A stretch of DNA of 64,000 nt from JBFIHF01 sp964411125 (GCA_964411125.1 CAYPJU010000017.1:1-64000), one strand, 5' to 3'. Numbered from the stretch's first letter, positions 18,533 to 30,623 are shown. The notes: generated from the sequence alone by a model not told the origin. Numbers and translations are program-made.

Positions 18533-19069
18533 TCAGTCTCGATACTTGTCGCGCAGGCTGGAGAGGTATTCCTCGTCCGCCTCGGGCACCTGCCCGTCGT
18601 CTTCGCCGACCGTGGAGGGCGGTTCGCCGCTGGCGGTGGGCGTCGGGTCGGACCCGCGACGCGGGCGACGCGAGACGACCCATACGGCGCTTATCGCGAT
18701 GAGGAGGCTGATTACGATCAGACCGATCGTCCACATGTCGTCGAACGAATTCGTATCGATATAACGAAACTCCTCACCGTACGTGGCGACGAGCTTCTCT
18801 TTGATCTCTTCCTTGGGGACCCCGTCGCTCGCCATCTGCTGGATGTCGCGTCGCACGTCCGCGGCCTGGCCGGAGGTACACATCGCCAGTGTCTTGCCGG
18901 GGCAGAACGGGCTGTAGACCTCGGCGCTCACCTCGTTTGCGATCCGTGTCGCCTCGGCGTCGATCTTCGGCTGTTCACCGAGAGCGACCGTGGGGGAGAG
19001 TAGCGAGAGTGCGACGAGGAGCACCGCGGTGCGGACGGGGCGGCGGAGCACGGGGGGGATGCGAGTCAT
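18533..19069 (-). CDS. CcmH/CycL-type cytochrome c biogenesis-like protein
   Basis: 178 residues: signal peptide (cleavage near ALG31), a helical domain, a transmembrane helix (about 113-132) and an acidic cytoplasmic tail. The segment SPFCPGKTLAMC (53-64) followed by a three-helix region ending KLVATYGEEF matches the CcmH/CycL haem-lyase-subunit fold. The classic LRCxxC thiol motif is replaced by C56 and C64 seven residues apart, a variant I recall from other non-proteobacterial-type CcmH proteins. No other ccm genes are nearby. The ATG at 19069 overlaps the M61 peptidase stop (ATGA), so expression is coupled to a protease rather than to haem lyase partners. Confidence 0.75.
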   Translation of the reverse strand: MTRIPPVLRRPVRTAVLLVALSLLSPTVALGEQPKIDAEATRIANEVSAEVYSPFCPGKTLAMCTSGQAADVRRDIQQMASDGVPKEEIKEKLVATYGEEFRYIDTNSFDDMWTIGLIVISLLIAISAVWVVSRRPRRGSDPTPTASGEPPSTVGEDDGQVPEADEEYLSSLRDKYRD

Positions 19070-20829
19070 TCGGATTCTCCGGCGGGGGATGTGCCGAAAT
19101 ACGCATCGAGGAGTCGTGCGGTCTCGGGGTCGACGTCTTCGCGTCGAGTGAGAGTCCATCGTGTCGCGACCGGGTCGCGTGGGGTGACGGTCGCCACCAC
19201 CAGCCGCCCCTCGCGCAGGACGTGGAAATCGACCGAGCGTTCGGCGCGCTGCGCCTCGAGGAGACGGTCGACCTTGCCCGCCGCTTCCCAGCCGTCGATC
19301 GCTACGATGCGGTCGCCCGGGTAGAGCCCGTCACGCTCGGCGGGGCTTTGAGCGTCGACGAGACGGATCGTGCCGTCGTCCTTCGTGACGATGCCGAAGT
19401 AGGGCGGGGCGCCTGGCTCCTGCTCACACGCGAGGTGGAGGCCGAAATTCTCGAGCCAGTCGTTCCAATCGGGCTCGTTGGTCGAGCGGACGAACACGTC
19501 GAAGAACTCCGACAGGTCGGTGCCCGTGACCTCCTCGGCGATCGCCTGGTAGCCGCCTTCCGGGTAGCCGCGTTCTTTCGAGTACTGGAACCAGAGGTGC
19601 CGCATGACGTCGTCGAGGCTCTGCGCTCCCGAAGTATCCACGCGGATGACGGCGTCGAGTACGAACGCGGCGAGCGCCCCCTTGAGGTAGTACGAGACGT
19701 CCGCGTTCCGGTTGTTCGGGTGCGGTTGGTACGCCTTGATCCAGGCGTCGAAGCTCGCGTCGAGCAGGGACGCCGATCTTCGACCGGGGGAGTCGTTCTG
19801 CAGCCGGCCGATCATCTTCCCGAACGTCTCCAAAAACTTCGCCTCGTCGATCAGACCGGCACGCAGGATGGAGATCCACTGGTAGTAGGAAGTGACCCCT
19901 TCGACGGTCCAGAGATCGCGGGTGTAGTTTTCGTTCTGGTAGTCGAACGGCCCCAGACGCTCGGGGCGGATGCGCTTGACGTTCCACACGTGAAAATGCT
20001 CGTGGGAGACGAGGCTCAGGAAGTTGAGGTAGTCGTCGTCGAAGCCGTCCGTCGCGGCCGGGTTGCGAAGTTCGTGGCGAGGGTAGACGAGGACGGTCGA
20101 GTTTCGATGCTCGAGCCCGCCGTAGCTTCCCTGCGTCAGGAAAGTCATGAACAGGAACCGGTCGTACGGGACCTCGCCGCCGAAGATCCCGGCGCTCGCC
20201 TCGATGATGCTCGCCGTGTCCTCGGCGAGCCGCTCCGGTTCGGGGAGGTCACCCCCCCAGACCACGTAGCGATGCGGAACGCCGCACGCCTCGAATTCGA
20301 ACTCGGTGAGGTCGCCTGCGAGGATCGGGCAGTCGAAGAGCTCGTCGAAATCGGTGGCCTCGAAGAACGGAGTCTGCCCCTCCTTTCGCGACAGGCCAGA
20401 CCAGACCTTCCAGCCGTCGGGGACCTCGACGATCACCTCGATCTCGTCGGAGAGGCGTTCGACGGGATACATGAAGAGGGCGGGGCCGTGCAGGAAGGCG
20501 TGGTCCCCCTCGACGTGGTTGAACCGCGGGTTGAGGTCGTGCGCGTAGACCTCGTAGGTCACGGTGACTTCGCGCGACGTCAGCGTGTCGACGCGCCAGC
20601 GTGCTTTGTCCTGCTTGGTGACGGCGCGGCGATCCCCCTCGGAGTTCGTAGCGCGAACGTTGCGAACGAAGCGCGAGTACTCGCGTACCAGGTACGACCC
20701 GGGGGTCCAGACGGGCATTGCGATGTCGACGAAGCCGTCTTCGTCGGTGCCGCGGATCGTCATCTCGACGTTGACGATGTGGCTGTGTGGCGAAGGGACG
20801 CTGATGCGAAAGCGGATCGGCTTGGTCAT
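19066..20829 (-). CDS. M61 family metallopeptidase with PDZ domain
   Basis: Zinc aminopeptidase-type enzyme of 587 residues. An N-terminal beta domain precedes the thermolysin-like catalytic region, with zinc ligands H276-E-H-F-H280 and Glu310 in TVEGVTSYY. The sequence SHEHFHVWNVKRIRP is diagnostic for the M61 (glycyl aminopeptidase) family. A PDZ domain lies at about 470-560. No signal peptide is seen, so a cytoplasmic location is likely, although some M61 enzymes are exported. It starts 13 bases after the SDR gene and overlaps the CcmH-like gene, giving a three-gene operon. Confidence 0.9.
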   Translation of the reverse strand: MTKPIRFRISVPSPHSHIVNVEMTIRGTDEDGFVDIAMPVWTPGSYLVREYSRFVRNVRATNSEGDRRAVTKQDKARWRVDTLTSREVTVTYEVYAHDLNPRFNHVEGDHAFLHGPALFMYPVERLSDEIEVIVEVPDGWKVWSGLSRKEGQTPFFEATDFDELFDCPILAGDLTEFEFEACGVPHRYVVWGGDLPEPERLAEDTASIIEASAGIFGGEVPYDRFLFMTFLTQGSYGGLEHRNSTVLVYPRHELRNPAATDGFDDDYLNFLSLVSHEHFHVWNVKRIRPERLGPFDYQNENYTRDLWTVEGVTSYYQWISILRAGLIDEAKFLETFGKMIGRLQNDSPGRRSASLLDASFDAWIKAYQPHPNNRNADVSYYLKGALAAFVLDAVIRVDTSGAQSLDDVMRHLWFQYSKERGYPEGGYQAIAEEVTGTDLSEFFDVFVRSTNEPDWNDWLENFGLHLACEQEPGAPPYFGIVTKDDGTIRLVDAQSPAERDGLYPGDRIVAIDGWEAAGKVDRLLEAQRAERSVDFHVLREGRLVVATVTPRDPVATRWTLTRREDVDPETARLLDAYFGTSPAGESE

Positions 20830-20842
20830 CGGTAATCCTTCG

Positions 20843-21961
20843 TCAGATGCGACGGCGATCGAGGAATTCTTGATCGGGGTGAAGGTCGACGTAGTCGATG
20901 AGCACCTGCAGGTAGCTCGAAAGGTGCGGGCAGCGGATGCCGGTCCCCTCGAGCGCCCGCTCGACCTCGGTGGTGTCGTAGCGCGCGTCGTGCGTGAAGT
21001 AGCGGACGACCTCGCGCGGAAGTCCGAGCTTCTCTTCGATGCGGTCGTTCTCCATCACCCGGCTGACGAGGCTCGGGGGGACGCTTCCGACCGATCCGGT
21101 CTTGTTCATCAGCTCGAGGGTCAGGGAGACGATGTCACGGGCCCGCATCGGGCTCGGATCGGCGAGCTGGTAGGTTTCGCCCTCGTGGCCGGGGGCGAGC
21201 CCGAGCTCGGCGAGGGCGGCCGCGACGTAGTCGATCGGCACCATGTTGACGAGCGCGCGCCCGCTACCGATGTTCGGGAACGGTAGCCAGTCCGGATACT
21301 TTCGGACCAGCTTCAAGAAGTAGTAGGGGCCGTCGTATTTGTCGGTCTCGCCGGTGACGGAGTGTCCGACGACGATCGCGGGGCGGAAGATCGTCGTGGG
21401 GACGTCCTCGAACCGGCGCTGAACTTCCACCTCGGCCCAGAACTTCGTCGCCTCGTAGTGGTTACGGTGCGCCTGGCCTTCGTCGAGCTCGTCCTCGAAG
21501 ACCATCCCTTCGCGCTCGCCGGAGACGAAGCACGTCGACACGTAGTTGAGCCGTTTCAGGTCTTTGCATGCTTCGCAGAAGTCGAGGACGTTGCTCGTCC
21601 CGCCGACGTTCACGCGGTAGGCCTGCAGCTCGGGGACGGCGAGGTCGTAGATGGCGGCGAGGTGCCACACGACGCCAACCGACTTCTTTAGGGCGTCGGC
21701 GTGCTCACCGAGGCCGAGGTCGGGGGCGGTGATGTCCCCCTCGACGATGCGCGCTTCGAACGGGAGCTCACCGTGGTCTCGGATGATCGCCTCGAGGCGC
21801 GCCTGGGCCACGTTGCGGAATCGCGATTCCACGAGCAGCCACAACGTGCCGCCCGTCATTCGCTCGGCGAGCTCGTCGATGAGGTGCCTGGCGAGGAAGC
21901 CGGGAAAGCCAGTGAGGAGGGCGTCGGACGCCGCGAAAGATTTGGGTTTGCGTTTGGCCAT
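20843..21961 (-). CDS. Extended SDR, acyl-CoA/thioester reductase-like
   Basis: NAD(P)-dependent short-chain dehydrogenase of the extended type, 372 residues. The dinucleotide motif is TGFPGF (18-23) and the catalytic pair is in YEATK, preceded by STCFVSG. The motif spacing and the sequence around VVWHLAAIYD resemble NAD-binding-4 (fatty acyl reductase, male-sterility) proteins, so the substrate may be an acyl thioester. The exact reaction is not determinable here. First gene of the operon with the M61 peptidase and CcmH-like protein. Confidence 0.82.
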   Translation of the reverse strand: MAKRKPKSFAASDALLTGFPGFLARHLIDELAERMTGGTLWLLVESRFRNVAQARLEAIIRDHGELPFEARIVEGDITAPDLGLGEHADALKKSVGVVWHLAAIYDLAVPELQAYRVNVGGTSNVLDFCEACKDLKRLNYVSTCFVSGEREGMVFEDELDEGQAHRNHYEATKFWAEVEVQRRFEDVPTTIFRPAIVVGHSVTGETDKYDGPYYFLKLVRKYPDWLPFPNIGSGRALVNMVPIDYVAAALAELGLAPGHEGETYQLADPSPMRARDIVSLTLELMNKTGSVGSVPPSLVSRVMENDRIEEKLGLPREVVRYFTHDARYDTTEVERALEGTGIRCPHLSSYLQVLIDYVDLHPDQEFLDRRRI

Positions 21962-22015
21962 GCGACCAACGTTCTACACTCCGCCGCGCACCAGCCGCAA
22001 GCCCGCGGCCACGCG

Positions 22016-22516
22016 TCACTCGCAGTCCCGGCAGACGCAGACGCCGACGTTCTCGCCGGGCGATTTGGCGCAGTCCTGATTCTCGGTGCAGTTGTCTTCG
22101 GAGAGGCAGCCGGACCAGCAATCTCCGAAGGTCCAGCTTCCGCAGTGCTGGCTCGGCTGACAGATCTCGAAGCGCGCGGGAGTCTGAGGGTTTCCGCATG
22201 CCGTGTAGCCGGGATCGAGGTCCTCTTCGTCGACGGCGGGGAAGGTCGCGAGGTCTGTGCACGTCCCCCAGTTCTGGCCGGAGTTCTTGGCGCAAACTTG
22301 CTCGTGCGAGCAGTTGTCGTCGGAGAGGCAGCCGGTGTGGCACCAGCCGTTCTTCTGCGAAGCACAGTACTGGTTGGGGTGGCAGATGACGCCGTTCTCG
22401 GGGTTCGGCAGATCGTTGCACGGCGTGTAGCCGCGGGCGAGCCGCGTGTCGTCGTCGTAGTCTTCGGCGCAACCGACCGGAACCAGAAAGAGAGCAAAAA
22501 GAAGAGCCCAGCGCAT
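22016..22516 (-). CDS. Cys-rich lipoprotein with duplicated domain
   Basis: 166-residue exported lipoprotein (lipobox VPVGC16, Ala at +2). Two copies of a ~60-residue module follow, each containing GCLSxDNC and a YTPC or YTAC start (GYTPCNDLP...; GYTACGNPQ...), with about eight cysteines each, suggesting disulphide-stabilised repeats. AGGTG sits six bases before the ATG. No enzyme signature. It may be the first gene of the downstream SDR-M61-CcmH unit (55 bases away), or independent. Confidence 0.75.
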   Translation of the reverse strand: MRWALLFALFLVPVGCAEDYDDDTRLARGYTPCNDLPNPENGVICHPNQYCASQKNGWCHTGCLSDDNCSHEQVCAKNSGQNWGTCTDLATFPAVDEEDLDPGYTACGNPQTPARFEICQPSQHCGSWTFGDCWSGCLSEDNCTENQDCAKSPGENVGVCVCRDCE

Positions 22517-22596
22517 CGTTCACCTCACGAAGTTCATTCGTGGGCAACCGACGCAGAGCCGGGCTCGGTATTCAGATTGTAATGTGCGCGCCGCGG

Positions 22597-23054
22597 TCAG
22601 TGCGCGTGGTCGTGGTCGGCCTCGCCGTCGGCGTGGTCGTGACCGTGCTCGTCGGCCTTCGGCTCGATGGCAGCGGGTGCGTCCCCGGGCTGATACTGCT
22701 TGAGCGCCATGCCGCACAGCGGGCACTTGCCATCTTCGGGCTTCTCGGTCGCGGCCCAGTGGACGGTGCCCATGTCGCAATACCATGCACCGGCGGGGAG
22801 GCGTTCGGGCTTCACCGGCGGGTCGAGCTTTCCGCCCTCGGCGGTGAGCTCGATCTTCTCGCCGTCCTCGATGGCGTCGGCCTTCTCCTCGGCGGCTTCC
22901 TCGACCGCTTCGGCCTTGTCTTCGAGGGCTTCGGCCTTCGCCTCGCCCGCCTCTTCGACCGCCTCGGCTTTCTCTTCGGCGGCCTCTTCCTGCTTGTCGC
23001 ACGCCGCGAAGAGGAGTCCGGTCGCGAGCATCGTGTGTAGGATCAGTTTTCGCA

Positions 23055-23055
<1 letters not shown>
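22597..23055 (-). CDS. Heavy-metal-binding lipoprotein of the efflux operon
   Basis: 152-residue lipoprotein (lipobox FAAC17, Asp at +2). A helical Ala/Glu/Lys-rich repeat (about 22-60, likely coiled coil) leads to a metal-binding domain of the HMBD/YHS-like type: YCDMGTVHW...GKCPLCGMAL, a motif seen on copper and other heavy-metal efflux partners. The C-terminus is a histidine-rich tail (GHDHADGEADHDHAH) suited to metal buffering. The start shares one base with the RND pump stop (TGATG), so it is translationally coupled as the last gene of the operon. It probably hands metal to the pump in the periplasm (inference). Confidence 0.85.
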
Positions 23056-26168
<3,113 letters not shown>

Positions 26169-26176
26169 CGATACCC

Positions 26177-27790
26177 TCAGTGTGCGTGCCCGTGGCCCAT
26201 CGACTCGGTCGACGTGCCGGCGAGCTTCACGAAGTAGGCGCCTTCGGAGACCACGATCTCTCCTTCCTCGAGCCCCTCGAGGATCTCGACGACGCCGCGG
26301 TCACGAACCCCCACGCGGACCGTTCGCCGTTCGAAGGTCTCGCCGCCACGGACGACGTAGACGACGTCGAGCCCCTTCTCGTCGAGAATGGCGGTCTTCG
26401 GGATCGTGAGGGCTTCGCGGGGCTCGCCGTTGAAGACGTGTGCTCGAACGAAGGCGCCGGCTCGGACGTCGCGGACTTCGGCCTGGGGGCCGATCGCGAA
26501 GATGAGAGGTGCCGTGCGGGTGTGCGGGTCGATCACTTCGCCGAAGCTGACGAGTTGTCCTCCGTCGGCGACGTCGATCGAGATGGGAGGGGCGTCGGGG
26601 TTCGGTTCGAACCAGACGCCGGTCGGCTCGTTCAGTTTCCGCAGGTTCGCTTCGGGGACGTGAGCCTCGAGCCAGAGGCGAGAGCGGTCGACGACGCGGA
26701 GGAGGGGCTGGCCGGCGGAGACGAATCCGCCCTCGACGAGGTTTCGCATCGCGACGGTGCCGTCGATCGCGCTCCGGATCGCGACCGCGCCGTTTCGTCG
26801 CCCGCGTTTCGCGTCGAGGGTGTTGGACTGGCCCAACCGCTGCCTCGCGCGGGAGGCCTCGGCCTGCGCGATCTCCACGTCGCTCTCGACGTCGCGCAGG
26901 CGCCGCGCGGGGAGGGCGCCGGACTCCACGAGCCCACGGATTCGTTCGGCGTCACGTCGCGCGCGGGCGAGGGCGACCTCGGCCTTGCGGAGCTCCGACT
27001 GGACCGCGGCGATCTCCGAAGCGTCGAGTTTGGGGACCACCCAGGCGACCACGTCGCCCGCGGCGACGTTGGCTCCGACCTGCGGGATCCCGGTGTCGGG
27101 GGCCGCGATGCGACCGTCGAAGGGGGCGGTCACGACCGCCTCGCCTTCGGCAGAAGGCCGGACCGTCGCGTCGACGCCGATCGACGGTCGGATCGCCTGG
27201 CGGACCACCCTGGCGAGGCCGAAGTCGACGCGCCACTGCTGCTCTTTCTCGAACGTCACTTCACCGCCGTGGTCGTGCTCGTCGTCGGGGACCGAAGCCT
27301 TGTCGGCGTAGACGGTGACCGGCGCGATCGTGAAAGTCTCCGACGCGTCGCCGACTCGAAGCACGAAGACGAGTGAGCGCTCGCCGGCATACTTCGGGCG
27401 GATCGTGGGCTCGAAGACGCCGGGCCGCACTGGGGTCTCGACCTCCCACCGCTCGCCGGGCGCGTCGGTGCCCGTCAGGACGACGCTGAGCGCGCCCTCT
27501 TCGACCGGGCTGTAATCCGACAGGCGGGTCGCATGGACCGCGATTTCGGTCTCGTAGCCCCCGACGAGCGTCGGGTACTCCACGAACAGTTCGAAACGTT
27601 CGCCGAGGCGGGTGACGTGTGCCGAGGCATGTGCGGCGTGGTCGTGGTCACCGTGTCCGTCGCCCGCGTGATCACCGTGGTGGTCGTCATGCCCCCCTTC
27701 GCCGTGTGCGTGGCCGTGGCCTCCGTGGGGTGCGTTGTCGCAGGCGATCGCGAGGACCAGCCACGACAGTACGATCATCATTCGTTTCAT
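26177..27790 (-). CDS. RND periplasmic adaptor (membrane fusion protein), His-rich N-terminus
   Basis: 537-residue adaptor linking the RND pump to TolC. It is a lipoprotein (lipobox AIAC17, Asp at +2, typical of inner-membrane retention). Residues ~22-55 are an exceptional His/Gly/Asp run, and the extreme C-terminus ends GHGHAH, both likely metal-binding. The centre has barrel-sandwich and helical-hairpin features of HlyD/CusB proteins (VVAWVVPKLDASEIAAVQ...). The extra N-terminal beta region (about 55-190) is longer than in many adaptors. ATGA overlap with the TolC gene. Confidence 0.9.
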   Translation of the reverse strand: MKRMMIVLSWLVLAIACDNAPHGGHGHAHGEGGHDDHHGDHAGDGHGDHDHAAHASAHVTRLGERFELFVEYPTLVGGYETEIAVHATRLSDYSPVEEGALSVVLTGTDAPGERWEVETPVRPGVFEPTIRPKYAGERSLVFVLRVGDASETFTIAPVTVYADKASVPDDEHDHGGEVTFEKEQQWRVDFGLARVVRQAIRPSIGVDATVRPSAEGEAVVTAPFDGRIAAPDTGIPQVGANVAAGDVVAWVVPKLDASEIAAVQSELRKAEVALARARRDAERIRGLVESGALPARRLRDVESDVEIAQAEASRARQRLGQSNTLDAKRGRRNGAVAIRSAIDGTVAMRNLVEGGFVSAGQPLLRVVDRSRLWLEAHVPEANLRKLNEPTGVWFEPNPDAPPISIDVADGGQLVSFGEVIDPHTRTAPLIFAIGPQAEVRDVRAGAFVRAHVFNGEPREALTIPKTAILDEKGLDVVYVVRGGETFERRTVRVGVRDRGVVEILEGLEEGEIVVSEGAYFVKLAGTSTESMGHGHAH

Positions 27791-29037
27791 CGCCGACCTC
27801 CCGGCGCCAGGGTTCCCAGGACGGACCGAAGCTGCAGCTCCGCCATCCGTGCTTCGGCCTCGAGCTCCACGAGATGGAGCCGCGACTCGACGAGTCCCCG
27901 GTATGCATCGAGGAGCTCCAGGAGGGCGAGCTCCCCCGCGTCGTAGGAAAGCCGAGCGGTCTCGACGATCGAGGCCGCGCGGCGAACACCGTCGGTCTGG
28001 TACTGCTCACGCGTGGTACGCAACCGCTCGATCTGCTCGACGAGCCCCTCCGCCTCGGCATGGGCGAGACGCGTCTCCAGCTCCGCGCTCGCCTCGGCCT
28101 CGGCTGCACGCGCCTCCGCCTCGAGCCGCGGTCCTCTGCCGGCGGGAGCGAAGGGGAGGGTGATGCCGAAGCCGACGACGAAGCCGTGACGGCGATCGCC
28201 GGTCGGGCCGACGCCGCGGTAACCGACGCCGACGGTCGGCTCCGGAATCCACCAGATCGAGGCAGCCTCGGCGGCGGCTCGCGAACTTTCGGCGCGGCGG
28301 GCAGCGGCGGCGATGTCGGGGCGGTCGGCCACCTCCGCGATGGGCGGCAGTTCGCCCGGCATCACCTCGCCGACCGGCTCGACCGTCGTCGCTCCGAGCC
28401 CGACGAAGCGAACGAGTCGCGTCTCGAGGCGTCCTTCCTCGGCAAGGGCGACCCCGAGGGTGGCGCGGATGTCGGCCACCTCCTTCTGTACACGCTCCAG
28501 CTCGTAAGGCGAGCTTTCACCAGCCTCCACCCGCGACTGAAAGTGCGCGACGACCTCGCCCATCTGCTCGAGCCACGCGCGCGAGATTGCGACGCGGCGA
28601 CGGGTCGCAGCGAGCTCCCAGTACATGCGTGCCGTGACGAACGCGACCGTGCGCCGCTCCGCTTCGTTCTCCAGCTCCACGGCCGCCGCCCCGAGCTCGG
28701 CAGCCGCAGCGTGGCGGCCGCGTCGTCCCGAGATGGCGAGCGGTTGCTCGAGCGCGATCGTTTGCTCCGACCCCGCGTCGTCGAACAGTTGCTCGTGCTG
28801 GAAGGAGAGCCCCGGGTTGGGCCAGACGCGGGCCGAGACCACTTCGGCTCGCGCAGCTTCGGCGCGCGCGGACCAGACCTTCCCGCGGTCCGCCTGCGAC
28901 AGCGCCGCTTCGATTACTTGCGCCTCGGTGAACTCCTCCGCGAACCCCAACGTCGGGACGAGACAGAAGACGACGAGCGCAGAGAGGAACCGAGGGGTGG
29001 TCGGTTTTATCGCCGACGGCGGTTCGAACGTGGCCAT
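27787..29037 (-). CDS. TolC-family outer membrane efflux protein
   Basis: 416 residues: signal peptide ending near GFAEE (about 33), then two repeats of long amphipathic helices rich in Ala/Arg/Glu (AARAEVVSARVWPNPGLSF and similar), the architecture of TolC/CzcC trimers that form an outer-membrane channel and periplasmic tunnel. The ATG at 29037 is chosen to begin just before the signal peptide; the longer in-frame version lies inside the M56 gene. Its stop overlaps the adaptor start by four bases. Confidence 0.9.
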   Translation of the reverse strand: MATFEPPSAIKPTTPRFLSALVVFCLVPTLGFAEEFTEAQVIEAALSQADRGKVWSARAEAARAEVVSARVWPNPGLSFQHEQLFDDAGSEQTIALEQPLAISGRRGRHAAAAELGAAAVELENEAERRTVAFVTARMYWELAATRRRVAISRAWLEQMGEVVAHFQSRVEAGESSPYELERVQKEVADIRATLGVALAEEGRLETRLVRFVGLGATTVEPVGEVMPGELPPIAEVADRPDIAAAARRAESSRAAAEAASIWWIPEPTVGVGYRGVGPTGDRRHGFVVGFGITLPFAPAGRGPRLEAEARAAEAEASAELETRLAHAEAEGLVEQIERLRTTREQYQTDGVRRAASIVETARLSYDAGELALLELLDAYRGLVESRLHLVELEAEARMAELQLRSVLGTLAPGGRR

Positions 29038-29068
29038 GGGTGGTGGTCTTCCGATGGGAGAGGTCGCG

Positions 29069-30046
29069 TCAGAGTAGACGGGCGAGGACGTGCTCGGCGC
29101 CGTGGTGTAGAGCGTCGTAGGTGCGGGCGAAGGCGAAGATGGCGAGCCCGGCGATGCCAAACAGCCACCGCGATCGAACTCGAACCCATCGACCGTCCAC
29201 CAGCGCGCGGACCCGCGCTTCGAGGTCGCCACCGCCGAAGCTCGATATACCGACGGACGTTCGACCCAGGGCGAATCGTCGGGTGGCGACGATCGCTTCG
29301 GCGACCGTGAGACGATCCCCGACCGTTTGTGCCGCCGATTCGTCGCACGCCTGTTCGCAGGCGAGCTCGATCTCGTGGCGAATGCTGCGCCCGAGCGCGG
29401 GCGTGTGCCACATGGAAAAGATTCGAACCGCCAGCTTCACGAGCGCGTCGCGACGCGCGGCATGCGCTCGTTCGTGAGCGAGCACCGCGGCGAACTGCGC
29501 CTCGGTGAGCTCTTCCCGAAGCGCGCTCGAGACGAAGACACGAGGGGCGAGGAACCCGACGCTCCAGGCGATCGCTTCGTTGCCGGGGACGATCCAACCC
29601 CCGACCTGCTCGTCCCAGGTCGAGACCGACTCGAGAGACTTGCAGACGGCGCGCACCCGCTGAAAGCCGTAAAGCTCGAGAGCGACGTTCCAGATCCCGA
29701 AAACCCCCATCAGGAGCGCGAAAGCGGCGAGCCCGGTCCCCACGCCGGGGGGCTCCGTGTGCAGGATGCAAACGTGGAAGGCCTTGCCGAGGTGATGGCT
29801 GCAGTGGTCAGCGACGATCCCCAGAATCTCGAGGGTCGAGGGCATGAAGGTCACGACGACGAGAAACGCTGCGAGCAGCGCGGGGAGGAGGGCGAGGAGC
29901 GAGAGGAAGTGGAATCGCGCCGACGGCTCGAGTTTCCGCAGATGCGGAAGGAGCCGCGGGATCGCCAGCGATGCGACGGCCCCTATCAAGGCCCCACCTG
30001 CGCCGAGCACCGCGACGATTGGCAGCCAGCCGAGTAGCGCGGTCAC
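29069..30046 (-). CDS. M56 family membrane metallopeptidase (BlaR1/MecR1-like sensor)
   Basis: 325-residue integral membrane protease that, by analogy to BlaR1/MecR1, would inactivate the co-encoded BlaI-type repressor on sensing a signal. Helices at about 8-30, 46-66 and 103-122, with zinc motif H191-E-R-A-H195 and a later E231xxCD. There is no penicillin-binding sensor domain. Instead, the loop between helices 2 and 3 has H81-C82-x-H84-H85 and H91-x-C93-x-x-H96, a plausible metal sensor given the operon. The GTG at 30046 has AGGAGGA upstream and overlaps the repressor stop (GTGA). Confidence 0.85.
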   Translation of the reverse strand: MTALLGWLPIVAVLGAGGALIGAVASLAIPRLLPHLRKLEPSARFHFLSLLALLPALLAAFLVVVTFMPSTLEILGIVADHCSHHLGKAFHVCILHTEPPGVGTGLAAFALLMGVFGIWNVALELYGFQRVRAVCKSLESVSTWDEQVGGWIVPGNEAIAWSVGFLAPRVFVSSALREELTEAQFAAVLAHERAHAARRDALVKLAVRIFSMWHTPALGRSIRHEIELACEQACDESAAQTVGDRLTVAEAIVATRRFALGRTSVGISSFGGGDLEARVRALVDGRWVRVRSRWLFGIAGLAIFAFARTYDALHHGAEHVLARLL

Positions 30047-30444
30047 GTCTCCTCCTGGGCCGCACGGCGTCTGGCGATGAGCGCTTCGAGCTCGTCGAGC
30101 GTATCCGAACCCGCGGCGTCGGCGAGGTTCACGAAGGCTTCCAGGGCCACCGAGATCTGTGACCCGGCGAGCTGCTCCACGAGCGAGCCCACGACCTGCT
30201 CGGTGAGCTCTCTCCGGTCGAGCTTCGCGCCATAGACGTACGCGTGTCCGACCTTCTCGCGCGTCAACAAACCCTTCTCCCAGAGTCGTTTGAACGTCGA
30301 CTGCACCGTGTTGTGCGTGATGCCCCGCTCGACACCGAGCGACGCGTGGGCGGCCTTCACGTCGCAAGGTCCGGCGCACCAGACGTGCTCGAGCACGGCC
30401 ATCTCGAGCGCGCCCAGATTCGAGAGTTCTGCGAGTGATTCCAT
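30043..30444 (-). CDS. BlaI/MecI/CopY-type winged-helix repressor
   Basis: 133-residue DNA-binding repressor. The segment LGALEMAVLEHVWCAGPCDVKA begins the family winged helix, with ITHNTVQSTFKRLWEKGLLTREKVGHAYVY as recognition helix and wing; the C-terminal helical half mediates dimerisation. In this family, cleavage by the partner M56 protease lifts repression. I chose the ATG at 30444 over one at 30498, because the family usually begins a few residues before this segment and the upstream promoter would otherwise leave no leader. It overlaps the M56 gene (GTGA). Confidence 0.85.
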   Translation of the reverse strand: MESLAELSNLGALEMAVLEHVWCAGPCDVKAAHASLGVERGITHNTVQSTFKRLWEKGLLTREKVGHAYVYGAKLDRRELTEQVVGSLVEQLAGSQISVALEAFVNLADAAGSDTLDELEALIARRRAAQEET

Positions 30445-30521
30445 CGGCGTTCCGGTCAGAGCCGTGCGCCGCGTCGGGGCGCCGTGCGTTTCCTTCATCG
30501 CTCGACACGGTAGTGGCGTCA

Positions 30522-30544
30522 AAAACCGATTGTCAATCGGTTTT
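30522..30544. promoter_or_regulatory. Perfect 23-bp palindrome, probable repressor operator
   Basis: An 11-base arm, AAAACCGATTG, is exactly mirrored by CAATCGGTTTT around a central T at 30533. On the minus strand it contains a consensus -35 TTGACA (30536-30531), so a repressor bound here would block the promoter of the BlaI-M56-efflux operon 80 bases downstream. It also lies 80-100 bases before the divergent Cys-rich lipoprotein gene, where TTGTCA is followed by TATCAG. BlaI-family proteins bind such palindromes; the motif differs from the classical TACAnATGTA. Confidence 0.7.
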
Positions 30545-30623
30545 GATGATCTTCTATCAGGTGATGTCAGCGGCGAGAAGGTCGAGATGTCTCTATCAGT
30601 GACTGCGAACACCGGAGGAGAAC

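Noticed and set aside
26180..27376. Long plus-strand frame over the RND adaptor
   Set aside because: Antisense of a gene with His-rich and adaptor motifs; no plausible product.
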